Below are positions 55,721 to 64,000 of a DNA stretch of 64,000 bases, in pieces. A program made the translations under genes and the position numbers. The notes beneath the pieces were generated by a model that saw nothing but the letters and a program-made list of their open reading frames with translations, was not told where the DNA came from and ran no database searches. How positions within the stretch are numbered: position 1 is the first letter of the stretch; each line of letters begins with the position of its first letter. The DNA comes from Sphingobacterium siyangense (lineage in GTDB: Bacteria > Bacteroidota > Bacteroidia > Sphingobacteriales > Sphingobacteriaceae): positions 62,001 to 126,000 of the forward strand of contig NZ_VLKR01000007.1 in NCBI RefSeq assembly GCF_007830445.1, given 5' to 3'.

Positions 55721-58717
55721 ATGATACAAAAAATACATTTCTGGCTCAGGAGCTGGATAATGAGTGCTACCCTATCGGTGGTGGCGGCTAATTATGCTTA
55801 TTCGCAAGCAACAGATCAAATAAATGTCAAAGGTCAGGTCACCAATGATGCAGGAGAAGGACTTAAGGGTGTTTCGGTCATGATTAAAGGAGCGAAAACC
55901 GGTGTTCAGACAGATGCAAATGGCCGTTATACCATTCTGGCGCCACGCACGGCTACGCTACTTTTTACCTACATTGGTTTTAATAACCAGGAATTAAAGG
56001 TCAATCCATCAGGAATCATCAATGTGAAGATGTCAGGAAATAATGTCCTGGATCAGGTTGTGGTCGTAGGGTATGGTACAGCCAAGAAGAAAGATTTAAC
56101 AGGAGGTTTGGCCGTGGTTGGAAAAGAGCAGCTCAGCATGGTATCTACCTCAAACCTGATGGATCGCTTGGTGGGGCAGGTGGCCGGTTTTTCCATTACG
56201 ACCGGCGAGGCTGCGCCGGGAGCATCACAGACCCTGTTGATACGCGGTGAAAATTCGATATCGGCCAACAATAGTCCGTTGATTATTTTAGATGGTATTC
56301 CCTACAGCGGATCCCTGGCAGATATCGATCCCAACAACGTCGAAAACCTTTCGATCTTAAAAGATGCCTCGGCTTCGGCCATCTACGGTTCGCGTGCGGC
56401 CAATGGGGTTATTCTGATACAAACCAAAAGGGGGGCGCTGGGTAGAGCTCAGGTAAACTATAAAGGTTTGATCGGCATGGCCGAGCCTATGCAACGCATC
56501 AATGTGATGGGGCCAAATGAATACATCCGCTTTCAACAAGATATTGCCCGAATTAGGCAAGGCTATACTGGAGCGCTATTAGATCCTATCGCCGGGGATA
56601 TTATTAGCGTAACAGAGCGCGGTAATTATGCGAAAGGCATTACTAACAATTGGCAGGATTACGTCTTTCGAAAAGCCATGACCATGGATCATCAGCTGAG
56701 CATTTCCGGTGGTACAGAGAATACAAAATATATGGCTGCCCTTGCAGCTTTGGATCAAGAGGGTGTGGTATACAATTCTAAGTTGTCCCGTTTAAATATT
56801 ACCACAAATGTGGATCAGACTTTTAATAAATGGTTAACCACTGGTGTTGGCCTGCAATATACCCGGAAAAGCGACGGTGGTATTACGCCAAATTTGGAAC
56901 ATGCCATAAAACAAAGTCCTTATGGGAGCTATAAAGACGAATCGGGGAAGTATGTGCCCGAACCCATGGAGTATTCATTGATCGTCAATCCGATGCGCAA
57001 CGTCAATGCGATTCAGGATAGGTATAATAACAACTTCTTTCTTTCTGGCTATGCCAATATTTTGCTGCCGGTGGAGGGTCTTTCCTTACGATCAAATTTT
57101 GGTTATAATTATCGGAACGGATTTACCGGAACCTATTACGGGCGCAATACCTTTGAAGGCAGGGATCAGGGTACGCAGGCCGGAGGTAGTGCTTCCATTA
57201 ATAATTCCAATTATAACGATTATACCTGGGAGAACCTGCTCAAATACGAGCGGCAGATCGGCGATCATCGTTTTGATGTGACGGGTTTATTCAGTATGCA
57301 AAAAACGAAAAGCTGGTCAACAGCCCAGAGCGGTGCAGGTTTTGTAACCGATGATACCGAATACTTTATGATCGGTTCGGCCAGCCGTCTTGTTTCCAAC
57401 AGCGCTTCCTTATCGGAATCTGCGATGCTGTCATACATGGGCCGGATAAATTATGCCTACAAAGGCAAGTATCTATTGACCCTGACAGGACGTACAGATG
57501 GAGCCTCGGTATTTGGTATCAACAATAAATATGCATTTTTTCCTGTCGCAGCGGCGGCGTGGCAAATCGGGGAGGAACGTTTTCTGAAAGATAACGCCAA
57601 ATGGCTGGACATGCTGAAAATCCGCCTTTCTTATGGTGCCAACGGTAACCAGGCGATTACACCATACCGCACGTTAGACCGCTTATACTCCAATGTAAAA
57701 TATATCTGGGGCGATGATGGTACTGCCGTTACGACAGCCTATTTGGCCGGTGATGGTGTGGGCAACCCTAATCTGAAATGGGAAACCACCTATTCGACCA
57801 ACCTGGGGCTGGACTTTCAGTTATTTAATAACAGATTGGGAGGAACTATCGATGCCTATCTTTCTAAAACGAAAGATTTACTGATGACCCGCACCGTACC
57901 TATCATGAACGGGTATAATCGCATTTGGGACAATATCGGCGCCACCCAAAATAAAGGTATTGAAGTCACCTTAAACTCGACGAACGTGAAAGGGGAAAAT
58001 TTTCAATGGAATACGACCGCTGTGTTTTCCTTAAACCGAGACAAAATTGTCGAGTTGAGGGGGGACGGTATCGATGATATTGCCAACAACTGGTTTATTG
58101 GTAAGCCATTACGAGTATTCTACGATTATAAAATGATCGGTGTATGGCAAAATGGAGAAACCATTACTGTGGATGGGGCAGCACCCGGAGCTGCCAAGCT
58201 GTACGACCGCGACGGTAACGGCAAGATAGAAGCGAGTGACAGGGTGGTCATCGGATCTAAAAATCCACGCTATACAGCATCTTTAGCCAATCGGTTTTCT
58301 TACAAAAATTTTTATGCATCTGCGTTGGTAACCGGGGTTTTTGATGTATGGCGCGATGATCACATGGCCAATCTAGGGGCCTGGACTTTCGGGATTACCA
58401 ACTACGTCCACGATGCCAATTATTGGACACCGGAGAATCCCAATGCGACGATCGTTTCACCCGGCTATCTCAATCCATTGGGGCACGGGTACTATAAAAA
58501 GGTGAGCTACGTACAGGTGAAGAACATCACCTTTGGTTATAAATTGCCACACAAAATTGCTAAAAAGGTCGGTGTAAATGGTATTGATATAAACGCCAGC
58601 GTCAACAATCTGAATACGATTTCTAATATCAGAGAGGTCCTCAATTACGACAACACCTGGATGGCCTCCTATCCGACGGCACGTTCGTATATGTTTGGCT
58701 TAAATGTAAACTTCTAA
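55721..58717 (+). CDS. SusC/RagA-family TonB-linked outer-membrane transporter (PUL2)
   Basis: A 998-residue channel protein. Signal peptide (MSATLSVVAANYAYSQ, ending near 29), carboxypeptidase-regulatory-like domain (VKGQVTNDAGEGLKGVSVMIKG), plug (LDQVVVVGYGTAKKKDLTGGLAVV, DPNNVENLSILKDASASAIYGSRAANGVILIQTK) and barrel with Phe at the end (YMFGLNVNF). It contains a calcium-loop-like DRDGNGKIEASDR near residue 828. SusD begins 11 bp downstream. Transcription probably starts near 55410 from the promoter with tandem repeats described above. Confidence 0.95.
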   Translation: MIQKIHFWLRSWIMSATLSVVAANYAYSQATDQINVKGQVTNDAGEGLKGVSVMIKGAKTGVQTDANGRYTILAPRTATLLFTYIGFNNQELKVNPSGIINVKMSGNNVLDQVVVVGYGTAKKKDLTGGLAVVGKEQLSMVSTSNLMDRLVGQVAGFSITTGEAAPGASQTLLIRGENSISANNSPLIILDGIPYSGSLADIDPNNVENLSILKDASASAIYGSRAANGVILIQTKRGALGRAQVNYKGLIGMAEPMQRINVMGPNEYIRFQQDIARIRQGYTGALLDPIAGDIISVTERGNYAKGITNNWQDYVFRKAMTMDHQLSISGGTENTKYMAALAALDQEGVVYNSKLSRLNITTNVDQTFNKWLTTGVGLQYTRKSDGGITPNLEHAIKQSPYGSYKDESGKYVPEPMEYSLIVNPMRNVNAIQDRYNNNFFLSGYANILLPVEGLSLRSNFGYNYRNGFTGTYYGRNTFEGRDQGTQAGGSASINNSNYNDYTWENLLKYERQIGDHRFDVTGLFSMQKTKSWSTAQSGAGFVTDDTEYFMIGSASRLVSNSASLSESAMLSYMGRINYAYKGKYLLTLTGRTDGASVFGINNKYAFFPVAAAAWQIGEERFLKDNAKWLDMLKIRLSYGANGNQAITPYRTLDRLYSNVKYIWGDDGTAVTTAYLAGDGVGNPNLKWETTYSTNLGLDFQLFNNRLGGTIDAYLSKTKDLLMTRTVPIMNGYNRIWDNIGATQNKGIEVTLNSTNVKGENFQWNTTAVFSLNRDKIVELRGDGIDDIANNWFIGKPLRVFYDYKMIGVWQNGETITVDGAAPGAAKLYDRDGNGKIEASDRVVIGSKNPRYTASLANRFSYKNFYASALVTGVFDVWRDDHMANLGAWTFGITNYVHDANYWTPENPNATIVSPGYLNPLGHGYYKKVSYVQVKNITFGYKLPHKIAKKVGVNGIDINASVNNLNTISNIREVLNYDNTWMASYPTARSYMFGLNVNF

Positions 58718-58728
58718 TCGATTAGGAC

Positions 58729-60375
58729 ATGAAAATGAAAAATATTATCACAACAAGTTTAGGGCTTATCGTATTGTTCACCTTAGGAGGCTGTAAAAAG
58801 TTTCTGGAGGAAGAACTGAAAACTGAACTGGCCCCCTCAAACACCTATACCAGCACCTACGGTTTCGAAGTGGGGAGTGCTGGTTTGTATACACTCACAC
58901 GTTCAGAATACAATACCTATGGCGAAGGTGGCGCCTTCATCCATAATGGTGCCTGCCCATATGAAGCTTTACAGGTATCTACGGATATCGCCGATGCCAT
59001 TAATAGCGATGGCTCACTGACGGCTTTTGCCAACCTTACACTTACTGCCTCAGAGCGGTTTGTGGGCACCTACTGGAACTGGGCTTATAACCTTATTTCA
59101 TCGGCAAACCTGATGCTGGTTTATTCCGAAAAAAACACCAATTGGGATACGCCCGCGGATAAGGCACGTTTTCAGGCTGAAGCCCGCTTCTTTCGGGCTT
59201 ATGCTTACCGTACCTTGGTTTATCTCTATGGCGATGTACCCTATGTAGAAACTATCCTGTATGATTTTCAGCTTAATTTTACCCGTACACCAAAAGCCGA
59301 AGTCATCGGCCACATGGTAGACGACCTGAAGTTTGCGGTGGATAACCTGCCTACAAATCCGGATGACGTAAAAGAAGGAAAGCTGACCAAATGGGCCGCA
59401 AGTCATTTGCTGAGTGAAATCTACCTATTGCAGGGCAATCATGCCGAAGCAGAAAAGGCCGCATTGGCGGTCATCAATAGTGGGTATTATAACCTTATGA
59501 AAAACAGATATGGCGTAAATGGCAGCAAACCAGGCGATGTATTTAGCGATTTATTTCTGGAAAATAACCAAAATAGAAAAAGTGGCAATAAAGAAAGTAT
59601 CTGGGTATTGCAGTTCCAGTTTAACACGATCGGTGGTGGTACCAATTCGGATGACTGGACGCGTAGGGCTTGGATACCAAATTACTCGACGATTACAGGA
59701 TTTGTTTTGGCTGACACATTGGGCGGCCGTGGTATTGCACAATTAGTGCCAATGAAGTGGTGGGTAGGCACCACAGGTACCAATGCTACAGGCAATGTCG
59801 CTGGTATTTTCGAAGCAAATGATATCCGTAATTCAGGTTATAACATTAAACGCAACTGGTATTACAACAACGCGAATGAGACCTCGCTATATGGTAAAAA
59901 AGCCAATATTACCGAACAGACCTGGTTTACGACAAAAAGCTTATTTCCAGCGATTACAAAATTCTTTTACGGACGTACTGAAAATTTAAGTTTGACCGGT
60001 AGTTATAAAGATCGTATGAAATTCCGTTTGGCTGAAACCTATCTGTTGCTTGCTGAAGCCTATTTGGGACAAAATATGCCAGATAAAGCTGCCCAAGCCG
60101 TCAATGAAGTGCGGAAAAGAGCTGGAGCGTCCGAAATTACCGGCGCTCAGATGAATATGGATTTCCTGCTCGATGAGCGTATCCGTGAATTAGTTGGTGA
60201 AGAAAGCAGAAGATTTACCCTGGTGCGTACCAATACTTTGGTGGAGCGGGTCAAAAAATATAATAATGCGATCAAGGATAAAATTACGGACAACAATATC
60301 TTATGGCCTATTCCACAGGTGATCAGGGATGCCAATACAGGGGCGCCGTTCCCACAGAATCCGGGTTATAATTAA
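58729..60375 (+). CDS. SusD/RagB-family glycan-binding lipoprotein (PUL2)
   Basis: A 548-residue surface lipoprotein (lipobox LGGC, Cys22, then KKFLEEELKTELAPS). Family features: ARFQAEARFFRAYAYRTLVYLYGDVPYVE, NLPTNPDDVKEGKLTKWAASHLLSEIYLLQGNHAEAEKAAL, FRLAETYLLLAEAYLGQNMPDKAAQAVNEVRKRAG and the C-terminal DERIRELVGEESRRFTLVRTNTL. Length is normal for SusD. The gene is translated 11 bp after SusC and is separated from the SusE-like gene by 123 bp that contains an imperfect hairpin. Confidence 0.95.
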   Translation: MKMKNIITTSLGLIVLFTLGGCKKFLEEELKTELAPSNTYTSTYGFEVGSAGLYTLTRSEYNTYGEGGAFIHNGACPYEALQVSTDIADAINSDGSLTAFANLTLTASERFVGTYWNWAYNLISSANLMLVYSEKNTNWDTPADKARFQAEARFFRAYAYRTLVYLYGDVPYVETILYDFQLNFTRTPKAEVIGHMVDDLKFAVDNLPTNPDDVKEGKLTKWAASHLLSEIYLLQGNHAEAEKAALAVINSGYYNLMKNRYGVNGSKPGDVFSDLFLENNQNRKSGNKESIWVLQFQFNTIGGGTNSDDWTRRAWIPNYSTITGFVLADTLGGRGIAQLVPMKWWVGTTGTNATGNVAGIFEANDIRNSGYNIKRNWYYNNANETSLYGKKANITEQTWFTTKSLFPAITKFFYGRTENLSLTGSYKDRMKFRLAETYLLLAEAYLGQNMPDKAAQAVNEVRKRAGASEITGAQMNMDFLLDERIRELVGEESRRFTLVRTNTLVERVKKYNNAIKDKITDNNILWPIPQVIRDANTGAPFPQNPGYN

Positions 60376-60380
60376 TGGTT

Positions 60381-60427
60381 ATGGGAGGCTGTCCGAATCC
60401 TAATCGTATTTTCGGCAGCTTTCCCAT
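60381..60427. other. imperfect hairpin between susD and susE-like genes
   Basis: ATGGGAGGCTGTCCGAA, a 13-nt loop, TTCGGCAGCTTTCCCAT; one side differs by small bulges. No T-run follows, so it is more likely an mRNA-stability or processing element than a terminator. Confidence 0.45.
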
Positions 60428-60498
60428 CTGATGACAAAAAAGCAGTTGCGCTAGTCAAGCGCATGATTCTATCCAAACGTTAGCAAAAATATAAATCA

Positions 60499-61713
60499 AT
60501 GAAAATCATCAATTATTTATACAAAACCTTATTTTTCTTAAGCATGGTACTTTGCCAGTTATCCTGCAAACAGGAAATTCAGGATATACCCAAAGTCAAT
60601 GAAACGATGGACCTTCAGCCTTCGTCAGAAAACATTACGCTGGACGAGGTCAATTTGACCAAAGATATCGTCACATTTAACTGGAAGCCCGCTAGGGTAC
60701 AATCAGATGATCATTTGGTCAGCTACAGTACGATGTTAGATGTGGTGGGGAACAATTTTGGTACCGGTACAGCCATATTTAACTATGAAGACGATAACGT
60801 ATTGAGCAGAAGCTTTACTTCCGAACAATTACAAAATTGGGCAAATGAAAAGTGGGGCATACCAGCAAATAAGAGCTTTACGCTGGAGTTTAGAGTCGTT
60901 GCACAATGGGAGGGCGGTGCTACTTTTGAGGCACCCGAAGTACGTACCGTAAGAATTACAGTAAATCCGATCAAGACGGTTGTTTTTGATGCCGATAAAG
61001 TGTTCTTGAGCGGAAGTGCCGTTGGCGGGAGCAAAGTGGAGATGCCAAAAACATTGGAAAATCTGGATCAGTATGCTTATGTATTGAATTTGCAGCCTGG
61101 CGAACTGGAAATTCCGGTCGAATTTAACGGTGAAACCAATTATGTTGTTACCTCGGATGGAAGCGCTGAACTAAACGATGGAAATGCCGTTGGCATCAAA
61201 ATGAGAGAAAACGTATTCTCCTGGAAAATAGCAACTGCGGGCGAGTATCGCGTTGTGGTCAATATGCAAAAAGCGACAGCAACCATTTATTCTCCAGCGA
61301 AAGCACTTGCTCCTAAAATAGTGACATGGACAGGGGACCAGCCTTATACGACCACGGTGACGGATTTGTGGATGCACGGAAGTATCAATGGCTGGGGAAC
61401 TCCGGTAAAAATGGATTGTCAGGTAAGTTTGGCGGATCCGCAGGTTTTGGTCTATACCGGGGGTAAAGTCGGGACCACCAAGTTTATCGTGACCGGAGAC
61501 AACAGTAATAACAAAAACCTGGCTTATGCTTTTAGTGCTCCGCCTACGACTGAAGGTGTGGCTCAGACCCTGACGCTTACTTTAGGAAAAGTAGCAGAAT
61601 TGGGCGGAGGTACCGTTGGCGCCAACCGCAATTCTTATTTTACCATTCCTGCCACGACCAATGTGCTGATTTTTGATCTAAGGAACATGACAATTCTGGG
61701 GCTAAAACGGTAA
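60499..61713 (+). CDS. SusE-like outer-membrane lipoprotein (PUL2)
   Basis: A 404-residue lipoprotein: lipobox QLSC (Cys23), then KQEIQDIPKVNETMDLQPSSENITLDEVNLTKDIVTFNWKPAR, the start of a SusE-type Ig-like domain. A second domain (ALAPKIVTWTGDQPYTTTVTDLWMHGSINGWGTPVKMD) near residues 270-310 resembles starch-binding/CBM-like units of SusE/SusF. In the archetypal starch system SusE is a surface glycan-binding protein that supports but does not replace SusD. The gene lies between susD and the second DUF4832-like gene. Confidence 0.83.
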   Translation: MKIINYLYKTLFFLSMVLCQLSCKQEIQDIPKVNETMDLQPSSENITLDEVNLTKDIVTFNWKPARVQSDDHLVSYSTMLDVVGNNFGTGTAIFNYEDDNVLSRSFTSEQLQNWANEKWGIPANKSFTLEFRVVAQWEGGATFEAPEVRTVRITVNPIKTVVFDADKVFLSGSAVGGSKVEMPKTLENLDQYAYVLNLQPGELEIPVEFNGETNYVVTSDGSAELNDGNAVGIKMRENVFSWKIATAGEYRVVVNMQKATATIYSPAKALAPKIVTWTGDQPYTTTVTDLWMHGSINGWGTPVKMDCQVSLADPQVLVYTGGKVGTTKFIVTGDNSNNKNLAYAFSAPPTTEGVAQTLTLTLGKVAELGGGTVGANRNSYFTIPATTNVLIFDLRNMTILGLKR

Positions 61714-61757
61714 GCAATTGTATCAAAGCATTTAAATTAACTTTAACATTTCTGAAA

Positions 61758-63323
61758 GTGAAAAACAATATAAACTATAAAAAAGCCTGCCTCAGCGCAT
61801 TTGCTATCATGCTTTGCTTTCTAGCGGTTTCATGCAAGAAAGATAGTGCTGATAACGAAAAAGATATAGCAGGGACCTTGGTGAAACCCAGCTACAACCG
61901 CAGTTCCATGTTTCGTAACCCTTTAAACGGCTGGGTCATGTATGCTTCAGCTTCGGGGACTCCTTCCTATTGGGACACCCAATTCTATGTACCTGACTTA
62001 GGTAAAACGGTCAAAGCAATTGACTATGCATCTGCCTGTTATATCCGTACCAGCTGGCGAACTTTTAATCCTGTAGATGGCGTATATGCCTGGAGGGATC
62101 CCAGCACGGCAATCTATAAAATGATCAAAGGGGCACAAGATAAAGGATTGCCAATCGCCTTTCGTATCGTCGTCGACGGTCGCGATCAAGGAGCAAATAC
62201 GCCGCAGTTTGTTTTCGATGCAGGCGCCAAGTATTATGTTGCCAATGCTTCTTTTCCGGATAGAAAAACACCCGTGCTGCAAGATCCTGTTTTTCGGAAA
62301 TATTATAGCAAGCTGATCGAAGAGTTGGCGAAGGATTTTAATGATTTAAATAAAACCTCCTTTGTCGATGCCTATGGACTCGGTTTGTGGGGGGAGGGAC
62401 ATAGCGTCATTTACGAAGATCCTAATAATCCTTCCGGCCAAAATATTGAGGTAATCAAAGAAGAAGTTGTTGATTGGATTTCAGATGTGTATTCCAAGAA
62501 CTTTACAAAAGTGCCCTTGCTGATCAATTATCACCGCTTAGTTGGCGACCCTGCGGGCAATGGAGCTCCCAATCCTAATTCGGAGAAGCTATTGAATAAG
62601 ATGATCAATAAAGGGTACAGCCTGCGTCAGGATGCCTTTGGAATGACCGATTATTATCAAAGCTGGGAGAAGAATTTTGCCAAGGTCTGGAATTTTAAAC
62701 GCCCGATTATTATGGAAGGTGGTTGGATTACGACTGGTACACACCGTTACTGGACTGATCCAAGCGGTAAATACAGGCAAGACCATCCCGAAGATGTTCG
62801 GCAGGGCGAATTTGACAGCTCCTTGGAAGCTGCTGTAAACATGATGGATTTCCGTATCGGTGAAATTGAAAGCTGGTTCACCAAATCTTTTACCTTATGC
62901 CAGCGTTTTATTTCTGAAGGTGGCTATCGTTTATATCCCGATCGTATTTATTTACCGGAGAAAGTCAATTCGGGTACTGAAACGACAATTAACCACCGCT
63001 GGCGGAATATGGGCTGGGGGTATTTCCCGAATAATATTCCTCAATGGAATTATAAATATAAAGTAGCTTTTGCACTCCTGGACGAAGAAAACAGGGTGAA
63101 AAAAGTTTTTGTTGATGATAAAGGAGAACCTTCCGCCTGGCTTAAGAATAATCCAGTCGCATACGAGTTGAAAGCTAATGTCGATGTAGCTGCTGGAAAC
63201 TATACCTGGGCCGTCGCCATTGTAGATACAACAAATGAAAATCAGCCGGGAATAAGGCTTGCCGTAAATGGCGATATAACTGATTCCGGATGGTTAAAAC
63301 TATTGGAGGTGCAGGTACAGTGA
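61758..63323 (+). CDS. DUF4832-like TIM-barrel glycosidase candidate, lipoprotein form (PUL2)
   Basis: A 521-residue paralog of the protein encoded at 42664. It keeps NPLNGWVMYA, YASACYIRTSW, LPIAFRIVVDGRDQGANTPQFVFD, FVDAYGLGLWGEGHSVIYED, VPLLINYHRLVGDP, GYSLRQDAFGMTDYYQSWEKNFAKVWNFKRPIIMEGGWI and the C-terminal beta-sandwich HRWRNMGWGYFPNNIPQWNYKYKVAFALLD, including the two candidate catalytic Glu. Unlike that copy it has a lipobox (FLAVSC, Cys26) followed by KKDSADNEKD, so it should be surface-anchored. Start codon is GTG at 61758, 44 bp after the SusE-like gene; no suitable ATG precedes the signal peptide. It closes PUL2. Confidence 0.72.
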   Translation: MKNNINYKKACLSAFAIMLCFLAVSCKKDSADNEKDIAGTLVKPSYNRSSMFRNPLNGWVMYASASGTPSYWDTQFYVPDLGKTVKAIDYASACYIRTSWRTFNPVDGVYAWRDPSTAIYKMIKGAQDKGLPIAFRIVVDGRDQGANTPQFVFDAGAKYYVANASFPDRKTPVLQDPVFRKYYSKLIEELAKDFNDLNKTSFVDAYGLGLWGEGHSVIYEDPNNPSGQNIEVIKEEVVDWISDVYSKNFTKVPLLINYHRLVGDPAGNGAPNPNSEKLLNKMINKGYSLRQDAFGMTDYYQSWEKNFAKVWNFKRPIIMEGGWITTGTHRYWTDPSGKYRQDHPEDVRQGEFDSSLEAAVNMMDFRIGEIESWFTKSFTLCQRFISEGGYRLYPDRIYLPEKVNSGTETTINHRWRNMGWGYFPNNIPQWNYKYKVAFALLDEENRVKKVFVDDKGEPSAWLKNNPVAYELKANVDVAAGNYTWAVAIVDTTNENQPGIRLAVNGDITDSGWLKLLEVQVQ

Positions 63324-63378
63324 GATCATTCGCATAAGTTTTAAAAGCCAAAATTAGCGAAAGTTTTTTAGTCAAAAG

Positions 63379-63407
63379 GGTCTGATATTGATCAGGCCTT
63401 TTATTTT
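63379..63407 (+). terminator. terminator after PUL2
   Basis: GGTCTGAT, loop ATTG, ATCAGGCC (one G-U pair) followed by TTTTATTTT. It ends the susCDE-DUF4832 transcript. The rest of the 309-bp gap 63324-63632 is AT-rich without a recognised feature. Confidence 0.75.
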
Positions 63408-63632
63408 AGCGTGTACTTGTACAGTAATTTTTATGATCCTTTTGCGCCCTTTTTTTAGTTTTATTATCCAATTTTTATATGCTAAGTCGCGAGTTATGGG
63501 CCTATATGTAACTGAATTTTGAGGCAACAAGTTATGGTTTCCGTAATGTATTCTTTTTATACCTTCAATAGATTTGATAAAAAAACAATAGCGATTAAAC
63601 TTTGATCTAGTTTGCAATATGATTTAGACCGC

Positions 63633-64000
63633 CTATCGTATCAGTGAAGAGGCGGTTGTGATGTCGGATTTATTTGACGAAATAATACAGGACATGACAT
63701 ATCCATCCTGTTTGACTTTGAGGTGCAGATTAGCGCTTGTTACTTTTTTGCTCACATACGTGTGTTTAATATTAAATTCAACTTTTCCTGAACCATTACT
63801 GCTGGGTAGAACTTCGACCTGCTCATTTGGATTTTTTAGTTTAAATGTTTGCGTAGCATCTAAATAACCAATCCCATTTTCAATTTTTTGTAGGGTGTAT
63901 TTGGTTTTTACCAAAAATTCCTGTTGATCTGCTCCTAAGACTGGAAATGCCACTGTTTCTGTTTTTTCAACTGAATCACCAACTTTCATTGGTTTATTTG
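63633..64000 (-). CDS. C-terminal part of an unidentified exported or lipoprotein-type protein (DUF6263-like)
   Basis: The minus-strand frame is open to the right edge, so only the last 122 or so residues are present. Readable segments: KPMKVGDSVEKTETVAFPVLGADQQEFLVKTKYTLQKIENGIGYLDATQTFKLKNP, then SSNGSGKVEFNIKHTYVSKKVTSANLHLKVKQDGYVMSCIISSNKSDITT. This pattern of alternating hydrophobic strands after 'P-x-K-V-G-D-S/T' is common in a family of Bacteroidota proteins annotated as DUF6263; I give that name with low certainty. It is convergent with PUL2 and not part of it. Confidence 0.6.
   Translation of the reverse strand, partial: NKPMKVGDSVEKTETVAFPVLGADQQEFLVKTKYTLQKIENGIGYLDATQTFKLKNPNEQVEVLPSSNGSGKVEFNIKHTYVSKKVTSANLHLKVKQDGYVMSCIISSNKSDITTASSLIR

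Overview
The window looks like a chromosomal segment of a Bacteroidota species, most likely Sphingobacteriaceae (Sphingobacterium or Pedobacter type). The basis is three SusC/SusD pairs, two hybrid two-component systems that carry their own AraC domain, a FecR/ECF-sigma unit, FtsX-type permeases of about 800 residues, lipoboxes followed by Lys/Asp-rich stretches, weak Shine-Dalgarno signals, and promoters of the TANNTTTG type. No rRNA, tRNA, CRISPR array, transposase or phage gene was seen.

Layout. (1) 1-5854, minus strand: ECF sigma factor, FecR anti-sigma factor, SusC and SusD (SusD runs off the left edge), a cell-surface-signalling uptake unit. (2) 5934-9094: small lipoproteins, a CsbD-like stress protein, a 5'-truncated DUF5777 barrel gene and the first copy of a small secreted NTF2-like protein. 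(3) 9494-28106: polysaccharide utilisation locus 1 (PUL1): SusC, SusD, a GH16-GH43 fusion, a LacZ-type GH2, a divergent hybrid sensor/regulator, GH105, DUF2264 and a BNR_4 beta-propeller. The set suggests type II arabinogalactan or another uronic-acid-capped galactan (inference). (4) 28200-42226: two TraB/TIKI-like proteins, an FtsX permease, an S41 peptidase, two more copies of the NTF2-like gene, an 11-bp tandem repeat array, a small secreted protein and a large TPR protein. (5) 42664-63323: PUL2: a DUF4832-like glycosidase candidate, two GH2 enzymes, a GH35 C-terminal module without a catalytic domain, a second hybrid sensor/regulator, a beta-helix GH28-like protein, SusC, SusD, SusE-like and a second DUF4832-like protein, this one a lipoprotein. 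(6) 63633-64000: the C-terminus of an unidentified protein.

How it works together. In each PUL the SusC/D pair would import oligosaccharides, surface or periplasmic glycosidases would cut them, and the hybrid regulator would sense a periplasmic product and activate the operons. For PUL2 a plausible operator is visible: two direct repeats (GTACAAAAWCRAACC) 21 bp apart, lying 20-21 bp upstream of a TANNTTTG box, occur before both the DUF4832/GH2 operon and the SusC/D/E operon.

The most unusual pattern is a set of paired palindromes (TGTWCG-N4-CGWACA type) placed exactly 30 bp apart at three unlinked NTF2-like genes, each followed about 75 bp downstream by a conserved GG-N10-G element that resembles a sigma-54 promoter. 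A fourth pair, 20 bp apart, lies between the FtsX permease and the S41 peptidase. This may be a small dispersed regulon.
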